This document shows positions 32,226 through 32,625 of a stretch of DNA of 32,625 nt, in pieces (positions within the stretch are counted from its first letter, which is position 1; every line of letters starts with the position of its first letter). Origin of the DNA: an uncultured Puniceicoccaceae bacterium (lineage in GTDB: Bacteria; Verrucomicrobiota; Verrucomicrobiia; Opitutales; Coraliomargaritaceae); assembly GCA_905479975.1 (NCBI GenBank), contig CAJQOS010000041.1:1-32625 (forward strand). Reading direction: 5' to 3'. Below the pieces are notes generated by a model. The model did not search any database. It worked only from the letters and a program-made list of their open reading frames with translations, and was not told where the DNA came from. A program made the translations under genes and the position numbers.

Positions 32226-32625
32226 CCCACAACGCTACGCCGCCCCACCCTCGGCTGCAAAGCATAAAGCAGCGAAATATTGCGAAGCCGTCGACCATCA
32301 GCGAAGATAAGCCGTGAGAATCCCCGAGCATGCCGCTTTAGGGAAAAATCGAAGGGGTCAAACGCAAAATGCAAAGATCCCTACGGGCAGACTCACGACG
32401 CCAGCACTGAATGGAGGCCGAGACGTCCGCCGCGCCCCTGATTCGGCCACAGCAAAAAGAGGGGCGTGTCATCATGCTTACAATTAGCTAGAGCTTGTCC
32501 CACCAGGGGGCGTTTCTGACGGCGGTGTTTTTTGAAAAAACATACACCCCGTTCATTTTGACATTACCTCGTTGTTCCTGACGCGATTCTACGCCTCAGC
32601 CGCGATTTTAGGGTAAAATGCGTAG
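32226..32625. other. 400-nt end region without a recognised gene
   Basis: No convincing coding frame, RNA gene or repeat was found. A near-perfect AT palindrome TGTTTTTTGAAAAAACA lies at 32525-32541. The first part must hold the pyrC promoter, but no clear -10/-35 pair is visible. Confidence 0.5.

Noticed and set aside
32525-32541. AT palindrome as terminator or attachment site
   Set aside because: It has no GC-rich stem and no adjacent gene end, and no integrase or duplicated copy was found.

Overview
The window looks like a chromosomal segment of a marine Verrucomicrobiota bacterium, most probably of the Opitutales/Puniceicoccales type (Coraliomargarita-like). This is inferred from the protein families, the moderate G+C content, gene starts that almost never show a Shine-Dalgarno sequence, and small dispersed palindromes between genes. 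No tRNA, rRNA, CRISPR array, intact insertion sequence or prophage gene was recognised. Nearly all genes are housekeeping, respiratory, nitrogen or transport genes.

Layout. 1-3.4 kb, minus strand: a tetrahaem quinol dehydrogenase NrfH with no nrfA in view, the 16S rRNA methyltransferase RsmJ, and a cytochrome c-PQQ sugar dehydrogenase fusion. 3.4-6.2 kb, plus strand: an MscS-type channel, a TlyA-like rRNA methyltransferase, and a nickel superoxide dismutase carrying a Sec-type signal peptide that ends exactly before the His-1 of the nickel hook. 6.4-9.5 kb: an MntR-like DtxR-family regulator divergent from an ArsP/SO_0444-type metal permease, then a CaCA-like membrane protein. 9.5-15.7 kb, minus strand: glycogen phosphorylase, an ATP-grasp-like protein overlapping the end of prfB, prfB (RF2) with a classical programmed +1 frameshift, and a VF530-family DNA-binding protein. 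15.9-18.8 kb: nirBD (assimilatory nitrite reductase) behind a sigma-54-type promoter. 19.2-23.5 kb, minus strand: hisG-aguB-aguA (histidine and polyamine synthesis), then an outer-membrane porin. 23.7-26.7 kb: an orphan OmpR-type regulator convergent with a CheY-like receiver / small protein / GspE-PilB ATPase operon. 26.9-32.2 kb: a sodium/solute symporter, a secreted cysteine-heptad repeat protein, dusB, a low-molecular-weight phosphatase followed by a short remnant resembling a fructosamine kinase, an EF-P with Arg at the tip, and class II dihydroorotase.

How genes work together. NirB/NirD reduce nitrite to ammonium in the cytoplasm; NrfH would feed a periplasmic nitrite reductase that is not visible here. 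AguA and AguB perform consecutive steps from agmatine to putrescine. The Ni-SOD, metal-sensing regulator and metal permease lie side by side and may form a metal/oxidative-stress neighbourhood. The LMW phosphatase and the kinase remnant recall the protein-deglycation gene pair known in other bacteria.

The most interesting items are the secreted protein with eight cysteines spaced exactly seven residues apart, the exported Ni-SOD, the decayed kinase beside the phosphatase, the 18-bp palindrome family, the RF2 frameshift set against a background of SD-less starts, and the in-frame repeat insertion in the metal permease. Several terminators and two promoters could be placed. No convincing new multi-gene defence or mobile system was seen.
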